The notes beneath the pieces were generated by a model, which had not been told where the DNA came from, searched no databases, and worked only from the letters and a program-made list of their open reading frames with translations. Shown piece after piece: positions 23,549-36,770 of a DNA stretch of 64,000 nucleotides. The DNA comes from Strix aluco. Its lineage: Eukaryota > Chordata > Aves > Strigiformes > Strigidae. The position numbers and the translations under genes are program-made. How positions within the stretch are numbered: position 1 is the first letter of the stretch; each line of letters opens with the position of its first letter. Location of the stretch: positions 9,417,001-9,481,000 of the forward strand of contig NC_133943.1 of the NCBI RefSeq assembly GCF_031877795.1, in the 5' to 3' direction.

Positions 23549-25106
23549 CTTTTGTGGGGAGGGAATACATTTAGAAATTGGTATTAGCCTGAGAACAGTT
23601 TTCTTACACAAACAGCTACAAGCAAGTAACTGGGCTACCAAGCCAGCAGCCTAGTCCAGCCATGGTGTGCACAGGGAGGGCCAGGACTGACCACCACTAC
23701 CACCAGGTAACCCAAATTGTGAACCCTCACTGCCTAGGACATTGCTGATGGGACCACAAAGCGGGAAGAGGGAGGCTACAGCCTTCACAGCTCCTCAGGC
23801 AACCCCTGCCCTCAAGCAAAGATTACCATTGGGTATGATAGAAACACGCACTCTAAAAGAGCTGTTTGTAGGAAATGGAGTAAACATGACCTACATTTTC
23901 AAAGTGGAGTACATACCGACTTAAGGTATGTTAAAAGCATGTGATTGTTACCTCTCTTCTGATGTCGCTCTCACTTAACGCATCTCAGATTAGATGCTCA
24001 CTGCACACATTGGAAAATGTAGGGTGTATTTCTCAAAGTAGTGGGATATCCTTAGTCTTTTGGCCCTGGTCTGTTCATTATGTTGGTAGAAAATGAGTAT
24101 CAAATTTGGCACGAGCTAAAATTTGAATCTCTACCTAAATCTGGAAACAACATTTCCAGAAACTCATATCCAAATATCAAAAAATGAAGATTTGTTTCTA
24201 GAAGCACAGAAATAGAAAATGCATCTTCACTCCTAGAAGAAAAAAATGCCAAATTTTCTTCCTCCACACAGTACATCTATAAAATATTTTAATCTAAAAA
24301 TAATTTCTTTTTTTTTTTAGTGTAATGCAAAAGAATTTTGTCTGCCCCTATAGAAAACAGTCTCATTCTAATACTTTCTCATTAAACTGAATTTTTAAAT
24401 TGGATAATACATAGAGCTGAGCAAAGGAGAGGGGAAAATGCAAAGGGTTTTTACAAAAATGTTCATCACATTTTTTTATTTTTAACTGTAGGAATTAAAC
24501 CAATATTGATTTTATACAAAGTGAAAAGCACTTTATTTGAAAAATCAGAGAAGCTCTGAAAATGTCTTTGTAAATATTTCTATTTTTTGCTAGTTTCAAA
24601 ATTTAGGAAAGTCTCAAAGTCTGAAAAAAAATCAGTGCCAATATTATGTCTCTTGAAAAACCAAACCAAACCAAACAGACAAATATTTGAGGGATACTTT
24701 TGTGTTATAAAGAAATGCTACACAGGGCCTAGACAGAGAGATCACCGATGTTCAGGAAAATATATAAGCAAGTACTTAACATTAAGTACATGCTCAAGTC
24801 GATAGAAATCCTTTTAAAATTAGTGGGATTTAAACACAAATACAAGTGTTATTCTGAGCAGAAGCAAAAGCTATTCAGACGTATACAGAAGCGCTTTTCC
24901 CGAATTGAGGGAAAAGTCACTAAAGAAAGCCAAATCTCATGACAGTATTGTGTCATTCAAAGGTTGTGTATGTGTGTGGGATGGAGTCTGTCTAGGCGTG
25001 CTCCTAGCCTTCAGTTTTGAACCATCACTCTTTCACTGCTCGGCACGTTTCCCTGACTTTTATCAGAAAAGGTTCATAGAGAGAGGAAGACGAGTCTTCT
25101 CCTGAC
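23549..25106 (-). other. EBF1: EBF1 intron (1.6 kb)
   Basis: This intron runs between exons 25107-25284 and 23369-23548. It contains an ancient repeat relic at 24771-24865; otherwise it is AT-rich DNA without features I recognise. Confidence 0.85.
24771..24865 (+). mobile_element. Relic of an ancient amniote interspersed repeat
   Basis: AGTACTTAACATTAAGTACA then TGCTCAAGTC, and later AATTAGTGGGATTTAAACAC and TTATTCTGAGCAG, follow a pattern I recall from turtle and crocodilian genomes (…GCTTAACTTTAAGCACATGCTTAAGTCC…AGTGGGACTTAAGCAC…GCTGAATCAGGG). A related segment occurs in reverse orientation at 45703-45743 in this same window. I do not recall the family name. Confidence 0.4.
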
Positions 25107-25284
25107 CCTGATTGGTGGCTTGTGAGGCTTCAGAAACATTGACAGCTAGTTGACCACTAAAGGAATTCACTCCCATCATTCCTGCATGGACTGACGTGTT
25201 AGCAAGGGCGGGCAGCTGGTTGTGATTGCGGGGAACACTGTAGAGTGCTTCTGCGATGTCTGCTGCTCTTTTCAGGATTATTTC
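25107..25284 (-). CDS. EBF1: EBF1 coding exon: duplicated helix 2 and start of the C-terminal activation region
   Basis: A 178-nt exon with acceptor CTCTAG and donor GTCAGG. It encodes 59 full codons plus one base (phase 1 exit). It opens with [18 protein letters not shown], the second copy of the helix encoded by the exon at 25880-25945. It continues through [16 protein letters not shown] and [15 protein letters not shown] to TNQ, a Ser/Asn-rich linker into the transactivation region. The helix sits at the very start of this exon, as in the preceding one, which fits an old exon-level duplication. The split Gly codon (G + GT) joins correctly to the next exon. The EBF1 assignment is firm. Confidence 0.96.
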
Positions 25285-25879
25285 CTAGAGGATAAGAAGA
25301 GGAAAAAAGAATAAAAGAGTTAGCAATATGACTCTGACAAACCTTTTCTTACATGCTAAAATGAAACATTTCCCTGACCAAAGGCAAAAACTAGATGCTA
25401 TTCTTTCTAAACCAGTTGGCTGACTGATAGCTAATGCTCATAAGATTTGCTGCCTTCGTGATACATCCTGACATCTGTGTAAGAGAGTTGGAAGTTTCAG
25501 CCCCAGCAGCCACGCTTCTGTATAACAAGACCAACTGGCAGAATGGGGCTGGAGCCCAGGCTTACTCCTCCTTAAAGCTATCTTTAGGGTAAGGTTGAAA
25601 AATCACAGGTGGCAAGACACAATGCATATCATTGCCCATATTATGTGCGATTACCTGGTGAGAGTGGGCAAATGCCTCCAGGGTTAATAACATGTTGCTT
25701 TTATGAGCACTAAATTCACACCCTTTAAAAAAGAAAACAAGCAAACAAACCCCCAATCCAGATATGACATTGCCCTCTATATTTAGTCTTGTCTCACATT
25801 GTACACCTTTAGCCCCTGATCTATCTATACATCTATGAAATAGCCATGTTTTAGAATTGCTGAAGTAGAATGCATTTAC
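25285..25879 (-). other. EBF1: EBF1 intron separating the two helix-2 exons (595 bp)
   Basis: This short intron lies between the two paralogous helix exons. Its first 318 bases happen to stay open in the exon frame, but the translation is unlike EBF and shows no domain, so it is treated as intron. It is the smallest intron in the window. Confidence 0.85.
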
Positions 25880-25945
25880 CTGGTTATTATGTGGCATACC
25901 ATAGAGTGCTTCTACTAAATCAGCAGCCCTCTTAAGTATTACTTC
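25880..25945 (-). CDS. EBF1: EBF1 coding exon: helix 2 of the HLH region
   Basis: A 66-nt exon of exactly 22 codons, phase 0 at both ends. The acceptor reads TTGACAG and the donor GTAAAT. It encodes EVILKRAADLVEALYGMP followed by HNNQ. This is the first copy of the second helix in the EBF helix-loop-helix. The next exon, 595 bp downstream in the transcript, starts with a paralogous helix (13 of 18 residues identical), which reproduces the duplicated-helix arrangement known for vertebrate EBF proteins. Because the exon is symmetric, skipping it would keep the reading frame and leave a single-helix protein. The frame stays open past the donor to about 25562, but the clean donor and the family alignment place the exon end here. 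Confidence 0.95.
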
Positions 25946-28900
25946 CTGTCAATATAAAAACAGATGCATTCCTCTGAGTTCAATAAACTCCTTGTGGGGA
26001 AAAACAAATATTAGAATCTTTTATACTCTTCTATTAGTTGCACCATGTTTTCTGTTGGGTTTTTTTTTTTCCTCCCACCAGGTACACCTTAATTGTAACA
26101 ACTCTCAGCAACCACTGACTGGTGTTAAATCACTAGTTCATCCTATTCACACACACACGCTTAATCAAGTCAAAAGGTGAGAATCATTGGTGCTGCAAAA
26201 TAAAATACATCACTCAATTGTCTCTACCATCTGCACTATAAACCACTCATCAGTTTATTGCAGAATACAATCCTGAGGTCATTTACTAGATTACTGCAAT
26301 CAATGTCATTCAGAGCATGTTATGAATCCCTTCAATGTGTTTATTTTTTTCTTAATTGGATACTGCAGGAATTGTGACCTTACCCAGCAGGCCACATTCA
26401 AAAGATATCCAATCAGTCCTATGCTACTGGTAATGTAACCTTTCAACTTCTTTAGTTTGTACCCCAATATGGGTCAGGGTAGGATCCATGTACATAAAAT
26501 GATGCACAAGAAGTAAACACATGTCCCAGTACAGTGCAGTGTTTCCTGGAAAAATTCCCTGCATGGACAGAAGAATTTAAAACAGTCTGGGATTTAGTTC
26601 TCCATCTGGGGCAAATTTTCTTTTCTACATTTTCTTATTTGTTCCTTTTCACTTAATATTCCTTAGAGTATTTTAAATTGGCAGTCAAGTAATAATAGCA
26701 TTTCCTGTGTTCTTACATTTTACAGTGTGGAAAAATCTCTATGAACAATCCTGATAGAAAATGTAAAAATGCATTGCAGAATTAACCCAGAAGACTTTTT
26801 TTCTCTTATTCTTTCAAAGCATCTAGCAGATTCCCGATTGCCTGATCAAAACCAGTTGAGACTGTCTGTTGAGTAAAACAACATATTTTTGTAATTCCCA
26901 GTCCGTAAGTATTGCTCTAATATACTAACATGATGCTATTCACCACGGCATATTACTGCAGGTAGCTTACAAAAATAGTACAGTTCTAAGGTTTTTACAG
27001 TTTTCTACAAAGTTAAACTTTTAAACTTAAAATATTTTACACAATAGCCATATTTTATACCAAAAAGAAACAGTAATGCTCAATTTTCATATACTGTAGA
27101 CTCTGATCAGAAAATAGAGATATAATTGCATTCATTTTGCTGTCACCATAACCTCTTCAAAAATCCTTGAACAACTCTTCAAATGACAAGCTTTTAGATG
27201 CATATTAGCATTTTTTTCAATTTTAAATTCTCTATAATATAAGATAAAATAGTTGTCATACTGCAGTAACTACTTATGACATATATAATGTCCTAAATTT
27301 AAAAATGAGATGGAGGATTTTTGTACTCCCAGTAAACATTTAGGCTTGCTTTCTGCTGCACACACCCCTCTCTCAGAACACACATTTAAATTATTTTGCA
27401 CATATGAAGTGAGATGTAATATATAATTGATGGATTTTTAAATCACTGCATTTGAAACAGATTCAGAGGAGTTAAGTTGCTACAGCCTTCTTCTGGTGTT
27501 TTGGTTTGGTTTTTTTCTGTTGTGGCTGTTGTTTTGGGGGTTTTTTTTGTGTAGCTTGACCACAACAGTTAGCAGTATAATCATGAACAGACAGACTACA
27601 AATAACATCCAGGTACAATCAATCCTTGTTGCTTTACCAGAATCATCAGAACACTGAGCTGCCCTTTTCGTCTCATACTGAAGACACAAACTAGAGAAGA
27701 ACAGATATGTTACTGAAAAATGTTATCTTTTTCAAGCCATGATTTTAGGTGGAAAATTACTGCACAGGTGTTTGACTCTGCAAACTATGATTTATTTCAC
27801 TTCAGTAGAAATTGTTTGCACTATGTATTTCACTGATGGAAAATTAGAATGTGATACAGAGCCCACAAACTGCTTTAGAATATTGTTAACCTAAGCTGTC
27901 ATTATGCCAAATTACTAAAAAAAGAGAAAGTTTAAATAGTCATTTCTACTCTACCTGACTACTCATAGTTATTTATGTAATGCTGAGCTAAAAACCTTAG
28001 AATGCATCTAAAAAGAGATTGAAGACCATGTTAAAAAATGAGGTAATTACATGGACTCTTACAGCCACTCTACCTAATATCAAATACAATCCAGTTCTTA
28101 AACATTGGCAGTTCTTTGATACTATATCATTTTGCATGTAAATAAAGCTAATTATCATGATGGTTTATTGAAATATGCTTGACAAGTAGCATTCAATTTT
28201 CCTAGCTAGTCAATGGTTATATATTTTTCAACATTTTCAGAGTCTGTAAATTTGAGTTTCAAACTTTCTCTAACAGTATTTTCACACAATAAAAGCATTT
28301 TTTGTTTATGACATTTTCAGATCATACAAAGTAGATGTTACACAAAAACTCCTGTGTTGAATAGTGGTATCTTCTACTCCAGAGCTGACGGTAGCTCCTA
28401 CAGACACAAACTAGCTTTAAAAATGCACAATAAAATGCTACTACAGACATGCTCAAGACATTAACTTCTTGTTTTCTGAATGCATCTTAAACCCTTCGCA
28501 GCTCTGCTTAAATTACCATAGAAGCTACTGTTACAACTCCACATACAAAGGAGCCCCAAAAGTCCTCTATAAGTTAGAGCAACAGACCTTGCAAGGTGCT
28601 TGGATTGCGGTGACCAGAAAATTGTTCTCACCTCCATGTCATTACGCGCACAGTGAAGCAGCCCCCGAGCATGTTTGTGTTCGGGATCTAATATATTGCC
28701 TTTCAATCAGAGCTGAGAGCCACTGAACACATAGACAGAACATGACGAGCAGGTCAGGAAAGCAATAAAGATTTTACAGAGCTGTCCAAGGTGCTAAATT
28801 TACTCAATAATGGGTTTGGCACCATAGTGTTAACCTCTCATTTACTACCAGTTTGAGGGACTAAATTGAAGTAGCTGACTTCATTTACCTTGAAATGTAT

Positions 28901-29132
28901 ATTTTATGACATTATGTAAGTAGATTGAAAGGGCACTGCAGTTTTAACAATTTAAAGGCTAGAGCATGTTTAAGATGAAGCTCAAATATTTATTGTATAT
29001 TGCACTTAAACTATATTGTATATTAAAATGCATTGATTAAATTTGTAAAAGGTATTATAAAAAAGGACAGCTAATATAAAAGATCTATGTCTTTTAAAAT
29101 CCAATTGATACTGCATGCTACCACTGCAATGG

Positions 29133-29177
29133 TGATAGATAAACAGATAGACAGGTGGACAGAGCAGCAGACAGACA
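29133..29177. repeat. Degenerate GATA/GACA tetranucleotide repeat
   Basis: GATAGATAAACAGATAGACA followed by GGTGGACAGAGCAGCAGACAGACA units. It is an eroded tetranucleotide microsatellite. Confidence 0.6.
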
Positions 29178-32100
29178 TATCAAAAAGTGAATGAAACTCA
29201 CATTGTATAAAAAGAACTCTCTGCATAAACTCAAGGTCTGTTATTCCAGATATTCTTTTGTTCACAGAAATTTTTCTTTGCCTTCATCTCAGATGCCTAG
29301 ATTTTCATAGCAGTAAGTGGGCATCATGTAAGGTCCTTCCAATTGAATATGCAAGTGGAAATATTTCCTGAGAGAGACAGAGTTTGACTAAAGCTAATAT
29401 CTAATTTATGGGGGCATTTGTCAAGAAAGATCCACTCTTCTATTAATGCTAAAAGTATGACAGCTTTTGGTTTAGAATAAAGGACTTTGCAGCATTTAGT
29501 TAGAGGTAAAGTAAGCCTTTTTAATTTTATTTTAAAGGAACATCATTTTATTTCTATAAAAATAACAATTGAGCAAATATTGAAAAGAGAAAAGATTACT
29601 TTAGTGATTAGATATGATGCATCAGAACTCTGCCCTCCATGCAGCTACACACCACAGATTCAGAGTCTGTTTTTATTCCAAACTGAAGCTGATTTCCTAC
29701 TGAGGGACTTTTACTTTTTTAATTTTTGAAACAGGAATGCACTTAAACATTTTAATCAAATTTTCCTCCTGAAAATACTAAGGGATGTTTAGATAAGCAA
29801 AAGAGGAGGCTGGGTAGTGGACTGCTACAACTTTGCATATTCCAAAATTACTGTAGGAAAGATTATATAAATCATACTGGAATGACCGTGCTTTTGAAGC
29901 ACAAACACTGAAATGCAGACTGAATCCACTTCTGACAGAACATACCTTGAACCAACATTACAGCAACTTTCCATGTTTTGTTTGTGGCATGCATTCACCT
30001 CAGAAGGAATTCATTAAGATCATGAAACTTGCATTTCAAGTTTTATCATGTCAGAAACATTTTGTGTCAAGTTTTATCACAATAAACACATTTTGTGCCA
30101 GCTTTAAAAAAGATGGGGTATTTCTTCTGTTGACATCTGCTTATTTGTTATTCAGCAACTAGTGAAAAAAATCCACCCTGTGTCCCAAAAGGGCTGTGAG
30201 TGTAGTCAGATAAAGGGTATCTAGAGTTACACTGACTTATTCGGCTTAAGTAACTAAATTAGATAATGTTCAAGGTACTTGTTAAATCTAAATGAATTTT
30301 GTCAAGAAGCAGCTGACCACAATATATAATACTCATCAGCCACATATTGTATTATCGAGACCACCAAAGGATTTATGTACTTGTGGAGGGCGTGGGGGGG
30401 AAGCTGTTCTAGCACACTCTGAGGCATTTATCTTATGTGTTGTCTAGATATCATATCACCTTCTAATGCTCTTTAGCATTGTAATACAAGAGAGAGCTCA
30501 TTCATCTTCTGAGAGGGTACTTAGGGATGATGATGTCATTCATACTTCCTTGACTCTTATGTCTGACCTCCTGGCTCTGCCTTCTAACTTCCTACTCTCA
30601 TGGCTACTTGCAAGAAAAAACCTCTTCTGCAGAGTCAAAATGCTGAACATTAGACTCCAGTTCCCTTCTTCACCTTGGAAAGGTCACATTCTGAAATTTC
30701 AATAGTCAAAAATTACAATAATTTGTGTTCAAACTTTTCCTTTGTTTTTCAATGGGTGAATTTATAAATGCGCTAATTAAGGATATGTGTTAGAACTAAG
30801 TTTTAAACTTACACTTAAAATTTGTGTATGCATTATATTTTAAAAGATAAAGACAAAATTATGAACACCTGATTCAAGTGTAAAGGCAAAACCAACGTTT
30901 TGGTAGAGGGCCATTTAGAAGGATGCCACAGATCTAAAATGTCAGCCATCTAGCTTGGTATACAAGCATTTCAGCCTGTCCAGAACCTGCCATCTCTCCA
31001 CATCTACACTGAGCACTGCATTATTGTATCATTTTCAGCAACTATAGTTTTATAAAGACTCATAAAAGCCATTCAAAATGTAAAGATTCTCCATTTACTG
31101 TAAAACTGAGGGAACTATGCCAGCCTAATGGGGAGTATAAAATAACAGGGCCATTTCACAAAAAAGATATTTGTACTCACACAGAGATGAAAACTTCTCT
31201 AGCAAACAAACAACTGAATTGTTTCCATATATTATAATTGAATCATACTGAAGAAGGAAACACCATATAGATATTAGAAAGACAGGAAGGCAAAATGAGA
31301 GAGAAAGACAACATACTTCACTTGAGGGATAAAAAAAAGCTTCTGCTTACTGCTGCTTGTAGGATGGAAGTGCACTGAATTCCTGTCACTGAATTTCAAT
31401 GGCAGTTTCCAGAAAATAAGTCTACAGTGGGAGCTAGAACCTTAGCTTTTCCAAGCCATTGTAGTCTCAATCAGCCTCCACCCAAACTGAAAATCACAGC
31501 CTAAATCTACAGCACTAAAAACAGTCATGCATGACCTTACCACCTGCTCCACAATGAGCCAACCTTATAAATAAAATATAGAAAGCCTATATGAGGCAGA
31601 AGAAAGAACAAACACTGAAGTGCAAATGCGAGCAGGCATCTAGCCATAAACATTGAGAATTGATGATTAAAACACCTCTTAACCACAAAGGTGATAAATA
31701 CCTAGTAATAGGGAAAACACACCCTATTCAAAAGTCTGCATTGCAAATACTGCTGACAAAAGAAGGAACAAAATTATGGTGATCACCTGTAAGTCTGTCC
31801 TTGCAAGTCTCCCATCTTACCCCTCTTATCCTCCTGTTAATATGGTGTATTTAGATACTAAAAAAAGGTATCAGCCTCCTTTTTTTAATCCACTTCACTC
31901 ATGCTGCTGGTCTTTATTTCCATAAATGATGGGGACATAACAATGGCAACAGAATTAGTAGCTAGCACAGATGTGTACTTCATCTAGATACAGAGTAGCA
32001 TGGAATAAACTAGCATTAATATAGCTGCATTGGAATAACTCTTTGAATAAACTGACATTTGAGAGTCTGGATGCTCCCACCGTATTATCATCAACTGAAG

Positions 32101-33414
32101 CATCTGGCAAGTAATTTGGATGGTTTTGTTGCTAAAAGCTCTGGAGTTCTCTGCTAATGTTAGGTCTTTAAGTCAAAGGGAGAAGAGTGTGTATGTGAAA
32201 GCAGATATGCAGAACTGAAATCACTCTGCCAGTGTTTAAATCACCTCTTTTAGGGACTTTATCCAACAGTGATTACATGATCACATTTATGTCCCTTAGA
32301 TAGCTGTACAACTTTGATTCTCCTAAGTATGTTTACAGTATGTCTTGCCCCAGACCCCTAAGTTTACCAGAAAAAAAACATTTATAGCTACCTGCAGCAA
32401 CCCTTTAGAGTTGTCAGATTTTAACTCATGAAGCCCATCTACCTTCCATGCACACAGTGCAGGGCTGGCAGGCATGGCTACATTGTACCTTCACATCTAT
32501 TCTCATCCTACAACACATCAACTGGTAGCTGGTAGAGGTCAGACATATTTGGGACTGACTAGCACTGTCATTAAGAAATAGACGCTATGGTAATTATCTG
32601 GCATCTTCTACAGCATTTCCCACAGGTTATCTTGCAAACTCACACTGTGAGGATCTAAGGACAGATCCCCTCAGTTTGAAACAAAGCGAGATCACGAAAG
32701 GAAACACATTTTTCATGCTGTATAAAAGGCTGCAGGATTTATCCCAGCATGTAAAGACCAGTTCTTCCGCACATATTTTTCCTTAGTTATGCAATCCCAT
32801 CTTTCATACTATGATCAGTTTGTCAGAGCCAGTGATTCATTAGAAGACAAAATAAATGAGTTACAAAGTAGATCATGAATGGGTAATTCCACATAAACTC
32901 AATGGCTAACAAAAAATTATTCACTGACTTCCTTTACAGAAATTCCTCCATCCCACCAGTTTACAGTGACTCATATAACTCCCATCTATCTAGACAACAA
33001 AAAGATTATTCCTGATTTATCCATGAACATACGACCAAATAAACAATAACATTAGATTCTTTTCCTCTATCTGACCTCAAAGGTTTGCCACAATGACCTA
33101 AAAGCACATTTTGTACTCTAAATTTTCCGTATGTGCCACAGCTACCTTCAGTCCCTGGGTAAAATATACAGAGACATGCACAAAGCAATCTCAGATAGGA
33201 ATCTCAGGCATTTCTTTTTGAAAATTTACCCCAAACTATTTGTACCAGCATCTACAGAAGTTTGAAGTAGATGTTCATTATTGAGATTAATGAGCTTTTA
33301 GATTTGGGGTTGTTTTTTTGGTTTTGCATATGTCAGATTTTCTGATAGTTCTTCCTCTGCTCTTCATAGTATTAACATTCCTGTTTCTTGAAAAACAGCT
33401 GCAGATGAGAGTTG

Positions 33415-33450
33415 CAAGAAAAAGAAAAAAAAAAAAGGAAAAAAAAAAAA
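33415..33450. repeat. A-rich low-complexity tract
   Basis: Two long A runs joined by GG within an otherwise pure purine stretch. Confidence 0.8.
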
Positions 33451-35919
33451 GAGTTATTACTCAAAGTCTTCTCCTGCCCATTTTATACCCATATATTTTT
33501 GGAAAACTGTCAAAGTCCCCTTATGGAGAAAGAAGAATGTTTTGAATTATTTGAAGGGTCTGGACTTAAGTAAACTTAAAAAGAATTTGGAAAAATGAAC
33601 AGAGACACTAAATTCTGAGACCGTCGTTCAAAGATACTGCACAGGCTGTTTTAGAAGCTTTTTTCTGCAGATCATATTATTGTGTCCATTAGAAAAATTC
33701 CCTGGAATACTGGGGATTAAAAAAAGACTAAATGTGGCTTGTGATTTTGTGTGTGGCACAATGTAGATATCCAATTATGTATCTGTAAGAGTGAAAAACT
33801 TTACTTGGCAAATACACAGGCTGATATCTATTTTCTATCATTTGTATACATAAAGACTTTCCAAAGATAAGTCAAGCTGTATCACTTTTAAATTGTTCTC
33901 CCATTAGGTCAAATCTAGAATGTATTGGGTGGCATAATTCACTTGACTGCATTTAAATTTATAGAGATATATGATTATGTCTGGTATTGCAAAGCAAGAA
34001 TGTCTGCTGAGTTAAATCGGCAGAGTTATCTAGCAATTAAAGTGGAAATTGTACATATGTGTTTTGTCCATTTAATTTTCAGACTTGGTCTTTATTAATG
34101 CATTTACCCATACAAATATCTAAGTATGCCAAACTAGCTATTTTCTGTAAAAAACAAGTGTTCACCTATATGCAATTAAAGATCCACTTGCATTTTCTTT
34201 TAATGAAGGGGGAAAAAAAACAACAAACCAAACAAAAAAACTCAAACAGCATATCATTAAGATCTGTGAAACTGTCACTTTTCTGGATTGTATGATTCAG
34301 GTGGGTAGTAGTTAGAAATTGAGAGTTCAGGTTACTTTTAATAGCAGGAAGAAAACTGAAAAATAAGATGCATTGAAATTCTGACCTACAATGATAGTCC
34401 ACTACGTTCTGTGGAGAGTGAGTGCATAAAAATGTTGAAATAGAGACTGGAATAACGTTGGTAGATTTTAGTATTACAGTTAAAACACTGCTCAGTCATA
34501 ACCCCTACAAATGACTACTTTCACTTACATTTTATCATCGGTATAATTAAAAGAAGTCTCTTGAAAGGGGCATTCTCATTACAAAGAAGGACCACTTCAG
34601 ACCCAATTGAAATGAAAAGACAGACCATAGATTAGGTGTAGATACCAAGTGGTAATTTCTAGGGAAGCATAAAATGCCAAATGTGTAACAACTATATTTT
34701 ATAACTGTGTTCAAAGGACTTACAGTATTTTATTGTACAAAGAGGCTTTGGCTCAGAAAAACTACTTCAATGAACTGCCTCGTAGCATATATTCTAAAAA
34801 ATTTTCAACTTTCTTATCAGAAACAAAAGACATTTTGCTCCTGATACTATTCTTTTTAATTTAAAGCCTTAAAAATTCAGCTGAAATTATCCAAAGCAAG
34901 TATAAATATTGAATAACCATGTATTTAAGAAATCAAATTTATCCAACTTTTCACAGAGGTAACACTATCTTCCTCTGTAGACCTCCACAATGTAAAATCA
35001 GGCACACCATTTTACACAATCTAGGGCTCCTTTTTCAGTGGTGAGTGGAAAGGTTACCATTGTCACTACACCAACATATTTTATGGAAGTGTTTCAAAAT
35101 TCACCACTGATTTTCCACAATGCATCAATATTTCAGTAACATTTTTGATCATCAAAAACTCTTAGCTCTCATGCTAGTTTAAAGCTGAAAAAATGAAAGA
35201 AAATTCAGATTATCAAAATATTGGTATTATTTCTTTCCTATTTATTAAAAAATACTTTTACACACGTTATATTTGTCAGAAGCTTACATTTGGAAAAATT
35301 AAGCACCTCTAATCTGTAAATGTTAGGACTTCAAGAGACAAGATGTTATGTCCAGATGAAATTATGACTATAGCATTATTAGTAAAGACACTTAGGACAT
35401 CCTAAAGAGCAAAATTAACGGAGACAAATTCCAAAATTTCTGCATCTTAGATCTCCCATAATATGTGATCAAAAAATGCGTTACATATATGTGGCACTGC
35501 TTTAAAAAATGTTTGTGTTATGTTTTCATTCTCCTCTCAGCAAGCATATAATTTGTCATCTATAGTCACAAATATATCCAAAAAAATTATTTAAAATAAA
35601 TCCAAAACACATATCTGTGTTTATACAAGTAGCATGAGATTGTATGCTATTGTACTTAGAGGATATTTCAGTCCAGTTGAGTTATATCAACATAAGTTAC
35701 ATGATTGACTTTTATAACAGAAGGAAAAGGTTGTACTCAAACAACTGTTATTGCCTCAATGGAAAAAAAAATCAATGAAAGTAAAATGAACAAGAGATTT
35801 TGTCTGAGTTGCAGTTAATACTACTGAAGAGCTATGGATATTAAAAGGTCAACAAATAAATTAGGCCAAGTGTTATGAAATGAATGATTTGGCTTATAAT
35901 TGTATTGAGTGCAAATTGT

Positions 35920-36120
35920 TCACTGCCTATTAGACCAGGTAATTTTTAACCATGGTGCCTCAATTACTGTTCCATAAGCAATAATATAGTTGTAAGAGCC
36001 ACTGGTTCGATCGAGTGACCTATGAGACGCGCCAGGACAGCTGACTTTGCTATGATGGATCACTGAGCCTGATCTCCAAATGGTGCCAAACCTTCCCTTC
36101 CCGTGAGGAGATCTCATAAA
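35920..36120. other. CpG-retaining intronic block, possible conserved regulatory element
   Basis: Within CpG-poor AT-rich intron, this block keeps TTCGATCGAG and GACGCGCC along with TA-rich motifs. A 65-codon minus-strand ORF crosses it but matches nothing I know and has no splice borders consistent with EBF1. Retained CpGs and mixed composition suggest selection, but this is inference. Confidence 0.25.
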
Positions 36121-36596
36121 AGAAACATTACTGCTTGATTCATTTTACCAAAATGTTTGAGTTTTCAAGTGTCAGCAGTTGAGTATAGATTGTGAAGCTC
36201 TGTATTTCTTAGAAGAATTACGACAACAGGCATCCTATTGCTTCCAGCACTCTCTGCTAAATGGGATCATGATGATTAGGAGGATGCTTTTTCTGCTACT
36301 CAATTGGACTGTGTTGTGAGAAATACACGGCAATCATATTTTACATCACCACGTAAACCACTGCATAACACCTAAAACTAGGCTAGAAATGGAAACTGTA
36401 GGTGAGATTATAGACATTACTTCACACTTCTGCAATGCCCTGCATTCAAAGATCTCAAAGCACCATTTTAATGGGAACAAATTAAACTTCACAACATACT
36501 TTCTAGGAAAATATTCTCTCTCCCCCATCTTCATCAGAGAGAGCCTTAAAGCATAGCTGTTTGGCGGAAGTCACAATGGTCTATGGTTACAACCAA

Positions 36597-36770
36597 GGCA
36601 AGTTTTGTAGGGTGAGGTAATATCTTTTATTAGACCCACTGATACAGGCAAGAAAAGGTACAGTCAGCACACAGGAAGCAAGGCTTGGGCACCCAAAAGC
36701 TTGTCTGGTTTTTTTCCAGTTATATCTGTTAGTCTAATATAAGATATTACCACTCCCTACAAATCCTGCT
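36597..36770. repeat. 174-bp palindromic (MITE-like) element with long imperfect inverted repeats
   Basis: The left arm 36597-36644 and the reverse complement of the right arm 36723-36770 align without gaps at 39 of 48 positions. They share the core GGTAATATCTT…TATTAGAC and the outer TTTGTAGGG, around a 78-base loop. This is far beyond chance. The terminal text resembles an ancient amniote non-autonomous DNA transposon with GGTAATATCTTTTATTGGACC ends and AAGCTTGTCT in its interior (here AAAAGCTTGTCTGG at 36697-36710), which I recall from reptile genomes. A transcript of either strand would fold into a long hairpin. Confidence 0.65.

Noticed and set aside
25562-25879. Open frame continuing past the helix-2 exon into the short intron
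   Set aside because: A clean GTAAAT donor and the family alignment end the exon at 25880. The extension has no EBF similarity.
36000-36020. GGTTCGATCGA resembling a tRNA B box
   Set aside because: The closing CC of the B box is absent, no A box lies at the right distance, and no cloverleaf could be drawn.
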